Shown in pieces: positions 30,294 to 39,966 of a stretch of 64,000 nucleotides of DNA. Made by a program: the position numbers and the translations under genes. Source of the stretch: Branchinecta lynchi (lineage: Eukaryota; Arthropoda; Branchiopoda; Anostraca; Branchinectidae); contig JAKZAP010000005.1 of NCBI GenBank assembly GCA_023053575.1, positions 4,526,001-4,590,000 of the forward strand, written 5' to 3'. How positions within the stretch are numbered: position 1 is the first letter of the stretch; each line of letters opens with the position of its first letter. The notes below the pieces were generated by a model. The model made no database searches, was not told where the DNA came from, and saw only the letters and a program-made list of their open reading frames with translations.

Positions 30294-33200
30294 TTAATGT
30301 TTATAACCTAAAGGTAAAGTGTGTATTTTATCGCTTGTTACTATCCTTTTATCATCCTTAGGATCTAACGCTTTTTTATTCTGTTCTTCTAGAAACATAT
30401 TGTGCTTGTATGATCTTAAGTTATACTGGGTTATAGAAAGGTTTTCCGTTTTACCAAACAGTACATCCTTATAGTTTTGAATCGTAATTTTATCTTTAAC
30501 TATATTGGTTTTTATTCCTTTCAGTTTTTTGCTAGCTTTTGAAGGGTCTTGGTTGTCCTTTAAATAAGCATATACTTTTGATCGTAATCCAACAAACTCT
30601 GTCATAACCTGTCCACCTAATTCATCTTTCATCATTCCTATCACTTTCTTATTTACACTAGGAAACCCATATGGATTATCTTTCGCATAATCAGATGTAT
30701 CGAACCTCTCATTCAAATCCTGTTTGATATCTTGATAAAAATCTTCAGTTCTAATATCATATATGAAAGAATCAGTGTCCATATAACACAAATCAATTTT
30801 ATCTCCATATTTAGGCTTCATATAATCATAATGGAATTCATACATCAATAACTTGGATAGTTCCAATACAGCAAAGCCGATATACATTGGTTTGTCTAGT
30901 TTTATCTTTTCCTTCGACATTCTTGCCACTGAAAAGTTTTCACTAAAAATTATTTCAGATTTAAAGTTGGGCTTCTTTATTATTTTTTCTCTTGTTTCAT
31001 TATCCGTTATTATTTCCATATCCGCTCGCTTCCTTACGTTTTCCATAGTTTTTCCAAAGCAAGCATTATTCATAAGCTTAAAGAAATCCTTTTCAAAATC
31101 ATTTGTACCCTTAGTTCTAAGTGCTGTGTTGTGGTCTATATATCCTTTTAAGTAAGCACTTTCAGTGAATCCTAGTATTCTGTGTACTCTTTTCAGTATC
31201 AAACCTTTTTGTAAATAGAATTCTAGATTCCTGTGGTGAACTACATAGTTGGTTTTATCTAATACTGTGGTACATAGCTTACCGTTAAAGTGTTCCGGTG
31301 CTAATGGTAAATCCTTGTGTAATTCGTGTAGTTCTTTTGGATATTCTAAATCTACCTCATATATAGCACCTACATCTTGTCTAACCGACTTAATCGTAAT
31401 CACCGACTTGATATGAATTTTTAGATGGTTGTAATACTCGATTGATTCGTATTCATTCCTTTCTTTCAAATCATCCGGTATGGAAATGAATTGGAAATCA
31501 TTCGCTGGTAAATTCTGCGACATCGCCCACCCATATAAATTATTAGCGTCTAAATACATTAAGTAATTAGATGGTTTATGCTTATTATAATCACTTGTAT
31601 ATTTATTATTTGCTTTTGCGTATCTTTTTATACATTGGGAAACACCACCTCTTATTCCTTTTTCTATAAAGGTATACATGTCTTCCTTTGAGAATAACGG
31701 CAAGTCTACTTTTGAATGCTTTAAGAAAGAATCCCATGTCAACCCAGGAGCTGAGAAGTAATGAAGTGGATCCAAATCATAATTCCGTATACAAACGTTC
31801 CTGAAATTCTCCACAACGTCTGATAGAATTAACACATCACTTTTTAGGTACAACTTGGTATAATCAAGTAATGTTTCACAGTTAAATTGCTTCCATATAG
31901 ATACCGCTCTTTTATAATCACTTTTGTCAATACCTTTCCCCGTCAACCTAGAATAAAAGCTTTCTATTGATGGTAACTTTGTACATTTCATTTTATCGAA
32001 ACTATCTACGAATTCATAGGGATACACCCCTTTTTTAATTATTTCTTTGAATTCATCGTCATTTTTGAAGCTGTTAGATGTGTACTTGAAATTCTGTCTT
32101 AGATGATTACAAGGTACTTTGCAATCACATTTCGCTAAATTTGCTGATAGTTTGTCTAAAGATGAAGCCATAAATCTAATTGAATCTATAAACCGGATCT
32201 CATATTTTATTTCCGTATCCGTCTTTCTTATACTTATTGATTTCGAGAATGAGATGAAACTTTCTGCACTTTCAAAAATTCCGTTATCAGGTATCAATTC
32301 TCTAACAAACAGATGGGAATCATATTTAGATAAATTATGCATTACTACCGGGATATGCCTAGGAATCCTATATTTCATATTACATTCAGCATGAGCAAAT
32401 CCCCTATCTTCTCCTGTCATGTGGTCGTGATCAAAGTGAGGATTTTCAGTAATTTCAGTTGTACAGATGTGACAAGTCTTATTCATTAGATTTTTCCATT
32501 TTTCGGTAATTTCTGCATTGGTATAAGTATGGTTTCTTTGTCTGCTTTCATATTTGTTTGCAATTTCTGTGGATACTTTTGTAACGGTTTTAACAAAATG
32601 TTTTGCAGCGTCTTCACCGAAATAGTCATAGTATTTGTTCTGGTTTGTATCAAAGGAACAGCAAACCTGAAATCCGTAAGCAAATGGTTTCTGTTTGGCC
32701 AATTTTATTGTTTTCTTCCCGTTTACCTGATTGTATTCTTCGTTATAAGACTCAAAGTCTGCTATTATGCAATAAGGTACTTTCATTTGTTTTGCAATAT
32801 TTTTATATTGTATACTTGAACCTTCAGGAGGCATTATTATATCAGGATCTTCGCAATTATTTTTACTTTCATGTTTTTCAAAGCATTCTTCCTTCTTAAA
32901 ATGCCTTCCGCAATAAGTGCAGAGGTGTGTCTTTGTTTTCTTTTTAGATATTTGAGGACCAACTAATCTGCTCAGATCCTTTACCAGTACATAATGATTA
33001 TCGAAATACAATAAATTAATAACATGTTTAGCTGTTTTGCCATTGATTGTACTTTTTAGTATATGACTTCTGATTATTTTCTCTTTATCAATTTGAAATA
33101 AACAAATTTTAATGTTGTATCTATTTTCAAATTTGTGTATATCTTTAGTATCCATTGGGAAGTTGGTAACCCCTTCGAAATCAAATTCGTTCTCATATTG

Positions 33201-34370
33201 TTTATATTTCGAAATTCTTTCCGGATGATCCTTAGCTGGATGTAGATTTGCTAAGATAGACCAAAGGAAACATTTCTGGTCGTTATTTTCAATATTCAAG
33301 CAAGCTCTTTTATTTTTTACGAAATCTGGCAGTATTTTAAACGTTCCTCCCATGGAAGATTCTATTCGCGTCATCCTATAATCAATTCCTTCATACCGAC
33401 TAAATTGTAGCCCAGATCGAGGGGTATTACTTAAAGAACTAAGTCTCTTGTTATTATCATTCAAATGATTATGAGTAAGAATGCTATTTTTATTTAAAAT
33501 CCAAGAAGTACTGTTGTAATACACTACTACTTCTTCATCATTCTCCTGTCGATGGAAAATAACCCGAGTTACAAACTGAACTCTATATTGATTTATTTCG
33601 TTCATTCGCCGCTGTATATCTGCGAAAGTAAAAGCAATAAGAGTATGCTCGTCAACTCCATTACCTTGAACTGAAACGTTTACAGTGAATATATTCTCAC
33701 TTTCGCTAAAAATAGTAGGCTGCTGTTCTTCTTCCGTTCTAAATACATGATCAGGAATTAATTTTTCTTCTTTAATTTTTTTCTTATTTATGAAGAGAGT
33801 TGATAAATCGACTACTTTCTGTCTACTGTTATCACGTCTTTCTGTTTGATCTCTTATGATATCTCTATTTTTCTGTACGGAATCTTTATGTTTGGTAATA
33901 ATATTATTATAGTATTCTTCAACCTTTTGTATGACTTCTTCTCGGTTTCCGCGAGTTGATAGGTTCTTGTTTTTCAGAAATTTCTTTAATTCGCTTGTCT
34001 CTTTTTCTTTGTTATCATTGTATTCTTGTTTTAGTTTTGTAATGGTGATATTATTTTCTCTTATCTCATCTTCCAGAATGGTTCGTAATCTCGGTTCTGG
34101 TTTGTAGTTGGATGGTCTGTTCTTATTATGAGTTCTTTCGTTTCTGCGTTCAATTTTAATTTTATCTTCAGCTATCAAAATATACTTATTAAGATGGTTT
34201 ATTATATTATTTGTTATTTCATGTTTCTTAGCTCCATTTGTTTTGATTTTATTAATTTTCGCATAAGTCCGCAGTTCATTATATGTGTATAGCGATAATC
34301 TTTGTATAACCGATTTGTTGTTCGATATAACCTTTTTACAAAGCTGAATAACCTCTGCAGTATTCATCAT
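30294..34370 (-). CDS. POLB: Polinton protein-primed DNA polymerase B, 1358 aa
   Basis: Replicates the element from a protein primer. The N terminus holds two SAP-like helical segments (about residues 28-62 and 127-155) and a zinc finger (CTYCGRHF, about 484-506). Exonuclease motifs: I D538/E540 in IADFES, II HNLSKYD (678-684), III YLKSD (D845). Between I and II is an HNH/endonuclease VII-like block (CHIC at 633-636, DHDHMTGEDRG, CN at 663-664). Polymerase motifs: A YLDANNLYG (D941), B LMNNACFGKT (from 1099), C YMDTDS (D1198, D1200). All catalytic residues are present, so it looks functional. It starts at CTATTAAATG. The length is within the usual range for Polinton polymerases. Confidence 0.97.
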   Translation of the reverse strand: MMNTAEVIQLCKKVISNNKSVIQRLSLYTYNELRTYAKINKIKTNGAKKHEITNNIINHLNKYILIAEDKIKIERRNERTHNKNRPSNYKPEPRLRTILEDEIRENNITITKLKQEYNDNKEKETSELKKFLKNKNLSTRGNREEVIQKVEEYYNNIITKHKDSVQKNRDIIRDQTERRDNSRQKVVDLSTLFINKKKIKEEKLIPDHVFRTEEEQQPTIFSESENIFTVNVSVQGNGVDEHTLIAFTFADIQRRMNEINQYRVQFVTRVIFHRQENDEEVVVYYNSTSWILNKNSILTHNHLNDNNKRLSSLSNTPRSGLQFSRYEGIDYRMTRIESSMGGTFKILPDFVKNKRACLNIENNDQKCFLWSILANLHPAKDHPERISKYKQYENEFDFEGVTNFPMDTKDIHKFENRYNIKICLFQIDKEKIIRSHILKSTINGKTAKHVINLLYFDNHYVLVKDLSRLVGPQISKKKTKTHLCTYCGRHFKKEECFEKHESKNNCEDPDIIMPPEGSSIQYKNIAKQMKVPYCIIADFESYNEEYNQVNGKKTIKLAKQKPFAYGFQVCCSFDTNQNKYYDYFGEDAAKHFVKTVTKVSTEIANKYESRQRNHTYTNAEITEKWKNLMNKTCHICTTEITENPHFDHDHMTGEDRGFAHAECNMKYRIPRHIPVVMHNLSKYDSHLFVRELIPDNGIFESAESFISFSKSISIRKTDTEIKYEIRFIDSIRFMASSLDKLSANLAKCDCKVPCNHLRQNFKYTSNSFKNDDEFKEIIKKGVYPYEFVDSFDKMKCTKLPSIESFYSRLTGKGIDKSDYKRAVSIWKQFNCETLLDYTKLYLKSDVLILSDVVENFRNVCIRNYDLDPLHYFSAPGLTWDSFLKHSKVDLPLFSKEDMYTFIEKGIRGGVSQCIKRYAKANNKYTSDYNKHKPSNYLMYLDANNLYGWAMSQNLPANDFQFISIPDDLKERNEYESIEYYNHLKIHIKSVITIKSVRQDVGAIYEVDLEYPKELHELHKDLPLAPEHFNGKLCTTVLDKTNYVVHHRNLEFYLQKGLILKRVHRILGFTESAYLKGYIDHNTALRTKGTNDFEKDFFKLMNNACFGKTMENVRKRADMEIITDNETREKIIKKPNFKSEIIFSENFSVARMSKEKIKLDKPMYIGFAVLELSKLLMYEFHYDYMKPKYGDKIDLCYMDTDSFIYDIRTEDFYQDIKQDLNERFDTSDYAKDNPYGFPSVNKKVIGMMKDELGGQVMTEFVGLRSKVYAYLKDNQDPSKASKKLKGIKTNIVKDKITIQNYKDVLFGKTENLSITQYNLRSYKHNMFLEEQNKKALDPKDDKRIVTSDKIHTLPLGYKH

Positions 34371-34446
34371 TTAATAGGAGAACATTTTTATTAATAAATT
34401 TCTCCCGACTGCGTTTTCTTAGTCGTAAAGAAAAGCACTGGTTTCA

Positions 34447-34708
34447 GTATGCGTTTCACAGAGCAAGCGCTGTCTATATTCTCTCCAATCAGTCAAGAAA
34501 GTTTCAGTAGAGTTCCGTAGATAGCATATGTGTTTTGTGTTTCACGGAGCAAGCGCTATCTAGATTCTCTCCGATCAGTCAAGAAAGTTTCAGTAGAGTT
34601 CCGTAGATAGCAGATGTGTTTTGTGTTTCAAGGAGCAAGCGCTATCTAGGTTCTCTCCGATCAGTCAAGAAAGATTCCATACAGTTTAGCAGGTGGCGGA
34701 TGTGTTCC
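34447..34708. repeat. three ~87-bp tandem repeats in the divergent intergenic region
   Basis: Units at 34447-34538, 34539-34625 and 34626-34708 share GGAGCAAGCGCTATCTAG and GATCAGTCAAGAAAG. They lie in the 396-bp gap between the leftward polymerase gene and the rightward membrane-protein gene, the only divergent promoter region of the element. Confidence 0.85.
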
Positions 34709-34766
34709 GAATCGCGAACCTTTCATTCAATCAAATAATTTCTGAAACAATTTTATTACATAATAA

Positions 34767-35189
34767 ATGGAAGAATTAGAAAAGAAAATGTATGTTTACC
34801 GTCGCAGTTACAAGTACTACAATCGTATAAGTAACAGCTTACTTGTATCCAAATTCCTCTTTTCGGCAGCAGGAATGTCTGCGTTTCTAGTGCTACCTTT
34901 AGCTTCTTTAAGTTTGGGTGCTGTTATCATCGAAATAACTGAAAAGCAGTTAAGCATTGCTGATAGAAAAGCAGAATTTAGGACAAATTACAATTTTTAT
35001 ACTGAGTTGTTCTCAATGCTAAAATGCGGACAATTAACAATTGAGGAGGTAATTCAGAGAGAAACAGAGATGCGTAAAACCTTTCGATTTTTTCCTCGCG
35101 AAAAATACATGAAACAGGTTCGCTTGAACGGTTATAAATATTGTAAGAACGAAACTATCAAAATACAAGAAAATTTACCAAAAATATAA
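34767..35189 (+). CDS. Polinton small membrane protein, 140 aa
   Basis: One of two plus-strand genes. It starts at ATAATAAATGG. Residues ~24-56 are a long hydrophobic region (LLVSKFLFSAAGMSAFLVLP and onward), enough for two membrane segments in hairpin form. Charged helices follow (IADRKAEFRTNYNFYTELFS). Small two-helix membrane proteins are often found near the polymerase in Polintons; function unknown. Confidence 0.7.
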   Translation: MEELEKKMYVYRRSYKYYNRISNSLLVSKFLFSAAGMSAFLVLPLASLSLGAVIIEITEKQLSIADRKAEFRTNYNFYTELFSMLKCGQLTIEEVIQRETEMRKTFRFFPREKYMKQVRLNGYKYCKNETIKIQENLPKI

Positions 35190-35596
35190 ATTTTTTGCAA
35201 AACCTCCCACCCCAGACTTTGAAGATTGAAGATGTTTATTTGTCGTCTTATTATTTTTTATGGTGTGTCTGGGGTGCCCCGTGAGGGGAGGAAACCCTCT
35301 GAGTTTTTTGTTCGCCATCCTCACCATTAACCTCAAGTTGATGGCGGGATTCGATCTCACGACATCATTGATGAAGTGGTTGATCTAAGACGTTGCAACA
35401 TCTTAGACCACTACACCAACGGGGCCTGCAGAATCTCCGCAACGAAATGTTTTGTGATGTGAATACTAATGCGCAATGAGATTTTCTGTTTTTTGTTGCC
35501 CTAAGAGCTTTATCAGTACTAGAGGCAGAATTGTGGGTACGTCGAGGAGATTTTAATTTGATGATGTGATGAATATCGATTTGGATTTTTTTTTTT

Positions 35597-36226
35597 ACAT
35601 TAGATATTATCAATAAAAATATGTATGTGAGTTTGTGAGTCTGGATTTTTATTTAATAAAATCATCCCCTAATAAATGGAGTCCACAAAGGAAGTCTTGA
35701 ATACAATCAGAATGAATAAATACAATGAGACAATCAGGAAAGAAGAACTAGTGTTAGGTTTGAAATATACTATTGTTAAAATGAGAATTGCTAAGACAAA
35801 ATATGGTGATAAGTTGGTTGTAGTTATTAATCATAATGACAAACCCTGTGATTTGTTTATAACACAGAAATATAATGCCATTGCTAACGAATTACTTTTA
35901 AAGAAAAATCTAGTTTTGCAACCGATTGTACGCGAAAACAAGAACAAAGAAACATATGTGGATTTAGAACTGTTTACTCAGTAATATTTGAATAAAAAAT
36001 GAAAAATGTAAAAAAAAAAAAGTAGTGTATATTGTAGTATTTTATATGTAGTAAAGGGTAATATTCTCATTTCTTGTATCCTTTATTTTGGAAGTAAGAA
36101 AATAAAAATGTTCTTAAAAAGGGGGATAATTTGGTAAAAAGGATGTTAAAATTTAAGAAGTTGATGTTAAAATGGGGTTTTGAAATTGGGGGGAGGGTGG
36201 AGTGGGAGCCCCTTTATATAACTACT
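35597..36226 (-). repeat. Polinton right terminal inverted repeat
   Basis: Inverted match of the left end. Its inner edge (35597-35638) still translates as a 13-codon tail of the major capsid protein (TLDIINKNMYVSL then stop, against TLGIINKNMYVSL in the gene), so the repeat has grown into, or been copied from, the capsid side. Confidence 0.93.
35676..35984 (+). CDS. terminal-repeat protein, right copy (102 aa)
   Basis: Inverted duplicate of the 22809-23117 gene, intact and differing by one residue. It starts at CTAATAAATGG. A truncated third copy, starting inside the reading frame, is at 36661-36858 in the 874-bp duplication. Two copies per element give this protein a double dose. Confidence 0.8.
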   Translation: MESTKEVLNTIRMNKYNETIRKEELVLGLKYTIVKMRIAKTKYGDKLVVVINHNDKPCDLFITQKYNAIANELLLKKNLVLQPIVRENKNKETYVDLELFTQ

Positions 36227-36251
36227 ACCAAGGAAGGGCTATAATCCTTAA

Positions 36252-36619
36252 AGGACATGTCTTACCTGTAATACTAATGCAACCTACTTCCATAATCACT
36301 TCATATATTTCTAAACCCGGAGACCCCTATTTGGTACATTCTAATCCTTCTAACAAAACCACTCTGATTTTCTCACTTGCCGTGTTTTGCTAGTTTCGAT
36401 GTGTATCACGCTGTCGACGGTTGTCTGCGAGAAGTTTTTCCATCAGAAAAAAACGGTTATGTAAATTGCTTCACTGTCTTCGCTACAAGTCAACGGGTCT
36501 CGGAAAAGGCCTAAAACAGCCCAAACCGTGGGTTATGTGTTGAAAGCACAACATAGTCTTAAAGTATTCAAATATTTTAAAATACTGTAAGTTGAAGAGT
36601 AAATAGTGCGAGGGGTCCT
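36252..36619 (+). mobile_element. TTAA-flanked MITE, copy 1 (368 bp)
   Basis: Flanked by TTAA (36248-36251) and CTAA (36620-36623), with short terminal inverted repeats AGGACATGTC / reverse of GGGGTCCT, so piggyBac-like. An identical copy lies at 37126-37493 through the tandem duplication; diverged copies lie at 47612-47967 and 1-192. Confidence 0.75.
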
Positions 36620-37125
36620 CTAAAACTCACCAATTTCAATGAAAATTATGGCAACGATGAATTGCTAAGACAAAATATGGTGATAAGTTGGTTGTAGTTA
36701 TTAATCATAATGACAAACCCTGTGATTTGTTTATAACACAGAAATATAATGCCATTGCTAACGAATTACTTTTAAAGAAAAATCTAGTTTTGCAACCGAT
36801 TGTACGCGAAAACAAGAACAAAGAAACATATGTGGATTTAGAACTGTTTACTCAGTAATATTTGAATAAAAAATGAAAAATGTAAAAAAAAAAAAGTAGT
36901 GTATATTGTAGTATTTTATATGTAGTAAAGGGTAATATTCTCATTTCTTGTATCCTTTATTTTGGAAGTAAGAAAATAAAAATGTTCTTAAAAAGGGGGA
37001 TAATTTGGTAAAAAGGATGTTAAAATTTAAGAAGTTGATGTTAAAATGGGGTTTTGAAATTGGGGGGAGGGTGGAGTGGGAGCCCCTTTATATAACTACT
37101 ACCAAGGAAGGGCTATAATCCTTAA

Positions 37126-37493
37126 AGGACATGTCTTACCTGTAATACTAATGCAACCTACTTCCATAATCACTTCATATATTTCTAAACCCGGAGACCC
37201 CTATTTGGTACATTCTAATCCTTCTAACAAAACCACTCTGATTTTCTCACTTGCCGTGTTTTGCTAGTTTCGATGTGTATCACGCTGTCGACGGTTGTCT
37301 GCGAGAAGTTTTTCCATCAGAAAAAAACGGTTATGTAAATTGCTTCACTGTCTTCGCTACAAGTCAACGGGTCTCGGAAAAGGCCTAAAACAGCCCAAAC
37401 CGTGGGTTATGTGTTGAAAGCACAACATAGTCTTAAAGTATTCAAATATTTTAAAATACTGTAAGTTGAAGAGTAAATAGTGCGAGGGGTCCT
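37126..37493 (+). mobile_element. TTAA-flanked MITE, duplicated copy
   Basis: The same element as 36252-36619, moved by the 874-bp duplication. Its end lies ten bases from the exon 8 splice donor. Confidence 0.75.
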
Positions 37494-37504
37494 CTAAAAC
37501 TCAC

Positions 37505-37628
37505 CAATTTCAATGAAAATTATGGCAACGATGAAGAATAAGACATAAGCTCGGATCGGTTCTTTTGTCTGTCCATAGCCTTTAGAAAACCAGTTGAGAT
37601 ATGGGTAAATGTTGTCATCTCCGATTAC
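37505..37628 (-). CDS. SLC12A1/2/3-like: SLC12 cotransporter, exon 8 (TM8-TM9 loop and TM9 start)
   Basis: A 124-base exon (residues 504-544). It follows TTTGCAG and codes for VIGDDNIYPYLNWFSKGYGQ, TKEPIRAY and a hydrophobic stretch ending IFIEI; compare KDNIYPxxxxFAKGYG..NEPxRGY in NKCC1. The G|GTGAGT donor is intact. Its last 30 bases and donor are duplicated 874 bp downstream (36631-36660). A TTAA-type MITE begins about 10 bases into the intron. The next exon is 20.6 kb away because the Polinton lies in this intron. Confidence 0.93.
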
Positions 37629-38169
37629 CTGCAAATTGAATACTGTCAGGGAAAGTCAGGACACTCCACTTCCAGGTCTCAGGTCAACAAACGGGTTGCT
37701 GTGTCACGCTCTTACTTCAGCTGTAAGAACTAAATAAATACAAATCTAACAAAATCTGATAGTAAGTGAAGATCCTACAAATAAAATAATCTGCAGTAGT
37801 CGTTAAACGCAAAGTTATTTAGTTTTGTTAGCCACTTTGTTTTCTTGGTAAAACCAAGGTGAAACTTCGATCTTTCTAAACAAGAGTGACTAACTTACTG
37901 AACTTCACTGATGATAACACAGTTCAATAAGGGACGGCGTACATTCTCGAAGTTCTCTATTGGCCAACTTGCAAAAGATTCATCTCAAAGGGATACTGGG
38001 ATTTGACTGTGAGTCAGTGTTGTTGCTACTGAACTAGCCAATTCATACTCTGGTGGTTTCGAACACAAAATGAACACACAAAACGAAAAAGATTAAGGGC
38101 AAATATTTCTGGCCGTTCAAATCATCAGTGTTAAAACCAAGCTGGCACTGGCTCATGAATAACACTTAG
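37629..38169. other. SLC12 intron 7, no recognised feature
   Basis: Unique-looking intronic sequence upstream of exon 8. Nothing identified. Confidence 0.55.
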
Positions 38170-38972
38170 AGCTAAAAACAAGAGCTATAAGCTCATATGG
38201 CATTTGCAAGCTTGTTAGCATGTATTCAAGTTTTCGTAGGGGGATGTGAATGAAGAGTCGCCTGTCACTGATGTGCATAGGGCTCGTGCTTGTTCCTCCC
38301 ACCAAGTTTCATTCCGATAGCTCCACTCCAAGCGTGTCACAAGGTTTCCGGTTCCCCCTCCCCCCCCCCACCTTGATCGGATCCAATCCGAACTTGAAAC
38401 GGGAAATCTGAGACCCCTGACCTGTCTACATATCAAGTTTCATTATGATCCGATCACCCGTTCGGAAGTAATACATACCTCAAGATTCCGCCCCCCCCTT
38501 CCAACTCCCCCCATAGTGCACGAATCCCGTCCGGTTCTGCCAATGTTTTACCTAGGGCTTGTGCTTGTTCCTCCCACCAAGTTTCATTTCGATCCCTCCA
38601 CTCTACGCGTGGCATATGATTTCCGGTCTCCCCCTCCACCCACCCCCCCATATTCGTCGGATTCGGTCCGGACTTGAAATAGGACATCTGAGACATGACG
38701 TCTTTCCAAACATCAAATTTCATTAAGATCCGGTCACCCGTTCGGAAGTTAGGCATGCCATTAAATTCCGGATTCCGGCTCCCCTCCCTCCCCGCACGAT
38801 GGTCGAATAGGGCAAGTGACTATTTCTAAATTAGTTTGGTCGGGTCCCTAATAAGTCTGCCAAGTTTTATCGTCCTAAAATATCTGGAAGTACCCTCACT
38901 CGCAAACACCGGACTAACCGACCGACCGACCGACAGACCGAAGGCGGAAGGCAAGTGCCATAAAACACATAA
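38170..38972 (-). mobile_element. HINE-like family A element (803 bp)
   Basis: 3' end hairpin CAAGAGCTATAAGCTCATAT at 38170, two to three ~270-bp minisatellite units, and 5' end with GACCGACAGACCG and GGCAAGTGCCATAAAA. Confidence 0.75.
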
Positions 38973-39019
38973 ACGACCAAATTTCGGTCAGCTGCTTATT
39001 GCGCAACTTAATCATGGAG

Positions 39020-39507
39020 TCTCTGTCTGTACAAAGTGTTTCGATTTTCCATTCTAAATAAATTCAATTCTAGAGTTTTCTTCAGTTTTAACAGCAATTG
39101 CGAGCCTTCTATCAAGCATTATTTTTGCCCGTTATGCGGAAAGATGGATGACAATGTGGAACACTTGGTTTGTTCTTGTAGTGAGTTGGGGGATCTAAGG
39201 ACAGAAGTTTTTGGTAAGTAGGTTATTCAAGAGAGGTCTTTGAAAGATTTGATGGGTAGTGAAGTTTTCCAAGAGTTGCGTCGGTTGGGAAGATTCCTGA
39301 AGGTTGTCATGGAGCACCGTGAACGTTTTATTGTAGGTTGATGTTGTGGTAGGGATAGGTGTTAGTTTGTTTAATAGTTATTTAGTTATTAGAAGTATTA
39401 GTTGAGTGTTGAATATTTGGATGGGTACATTGCGCTTGTTTATTTTTATATTTTGTCCCGCTATGGCCCATAGGGCTTTTTTGGGAATACATTCATTCAT
39501 TCATTCT
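39020..39507 (+). mobile_element. LINE 3' end
   Basis: Reverse-transcriptase C-terminal zinc knuckle YFCPLCGKMDDNVEHLVCSC (39110-39180), then LRRLGRFLKVVMEHRERFI with a stop at ~39341. The 3' UTR ends CATAGGGCTTTTTTGGGAAT and an (ATTC)n tail. It is a 5'-truncated retroposon. Confidence 0.85.
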
Positions 39508-39642
39508 ATGAAGTTCGAGTAGCGGCTTACACTTGAGATTTCCAAAATAGCAAGTACAAAACAGCTAACATACATATAATTATGTCACAGGGGTTTTAAG
39601 AAAGAAAAAAAAAATATGTCGGGAGACTCAAGAGACTTTTAC

Positions 39643-39966
39643 CTGCAAAAGCTTCGGTGCAGAAACGTAGCTTGCAAGTGCTGAACTGATAGAAGCGGCG
39701 AAGCAGCCGGCATAGTTCAAAGGTCCGTAGGCCGAAATGACATTCATAATCTGGAAGTCCATGTGAAGACCGTGACCGCATCTGCTTGGGTCGGCCATGC
39801 AGTCAAAGGCCGTGCTGTTGAAAGGATCGGTGACGTTGACTTCTCCCACGACACCACTTGCCAGACGGAAAGACGTGCCAGCACAAATAATGGCAATAGC
39901 TGCATATGTCAAGCTTGTGATAATGATTGCCAAGATAGTGCCTCTGGGGATGGAAGTACTCGGGTC
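39643..39966 (-). CDS. SLC12A1/2/3-like: SLC12 cotransporter, exon 7 (TM7-TM8 and glycosylated loop)
   Basis: A 324-base exon (residues 396-503, phase 0 at both ends) between TTTCAG and GTAAAA. It begins DPSTSIPRGTILAIIITSL, the family's DPxxAIPKGTLLAI block, and passes through TM7. It then covers a long extracellular loop carrying two N-glycosylation sequons (NVT and NST) and paired cysteines, and ends ISSALASYVSAPKLLQ, which matches TM8 of NKCC1. The glycosylated loop at this place is typical of NKCC/NCC proteins. Confidence 0.95.

Larger units (their letters stand above)
23115..35678. promoter_or_regulatory. conserved TAAATG start motif at 12 Polinton ORFs
   Basis: All twelve independently started ORFs have the ATG inside the same motif, consensus (C/A)TAATAAATGG or TATAAATGG: starts at 23117, 24537, 24924, 25679, 26507, 27593, 28548, 29202, 29896 and 34370 (minus), and 34767 and 35676 (plus). 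The two ORFs without it are integrase and protease. The motif resembles the TAAAT(G) initiator of poxvirus late promoters. It could be a promoter/initiator, a translation signal or both. Confidence 0.7.
22567..36226. mobile_element. Polinton/Maverick, complete, 13,660 bp
   Basis: The ends are defined by inverted repeats beginning AGTAGTTATATAAAGG and by a perfect 6-bp target-site duplication, ACCAAG, at 22561-22566 and 36227-36232; 6-bp duplications are the rule for Polintons. Inside is the full Polinton set: protein-primed DNA polymerase B, retroviral-type integrase, FtsK/HerA-type ATPase, adenain-like protease, double jelly-roll major capsid protein and a penton-like minor capsid protein, plus small accessory ORFs. 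Nine main ORFs and a zinc-ribbon ORF run on the minus strand; a membrane-protein ORF and one copy of the terminal-repeat gene run on plus. It is AT-rich compared with the flanks. Intact frames and near-identical terminal repeats suggest recent insertion. It sits in SLC12 intron 8. Confidence 0.96.
35785..37534. repeat. 874-bp exact tandem duplication across Polinton end and exon 8
   Basis: 35785-36660 and 36659-37534 are the same sequence in direct order, with 2 bases (GA) shared at the joint. Each unit carries 442 bp of the Polinton right repeat, the ACCAAG target duplication, a 368-bp MITE and the last 30 bases of exon 8 with its donor. Compared line by line I saw no difference. The right-hand copy feeds the intact exon 8. 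Confidence 0.93.
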
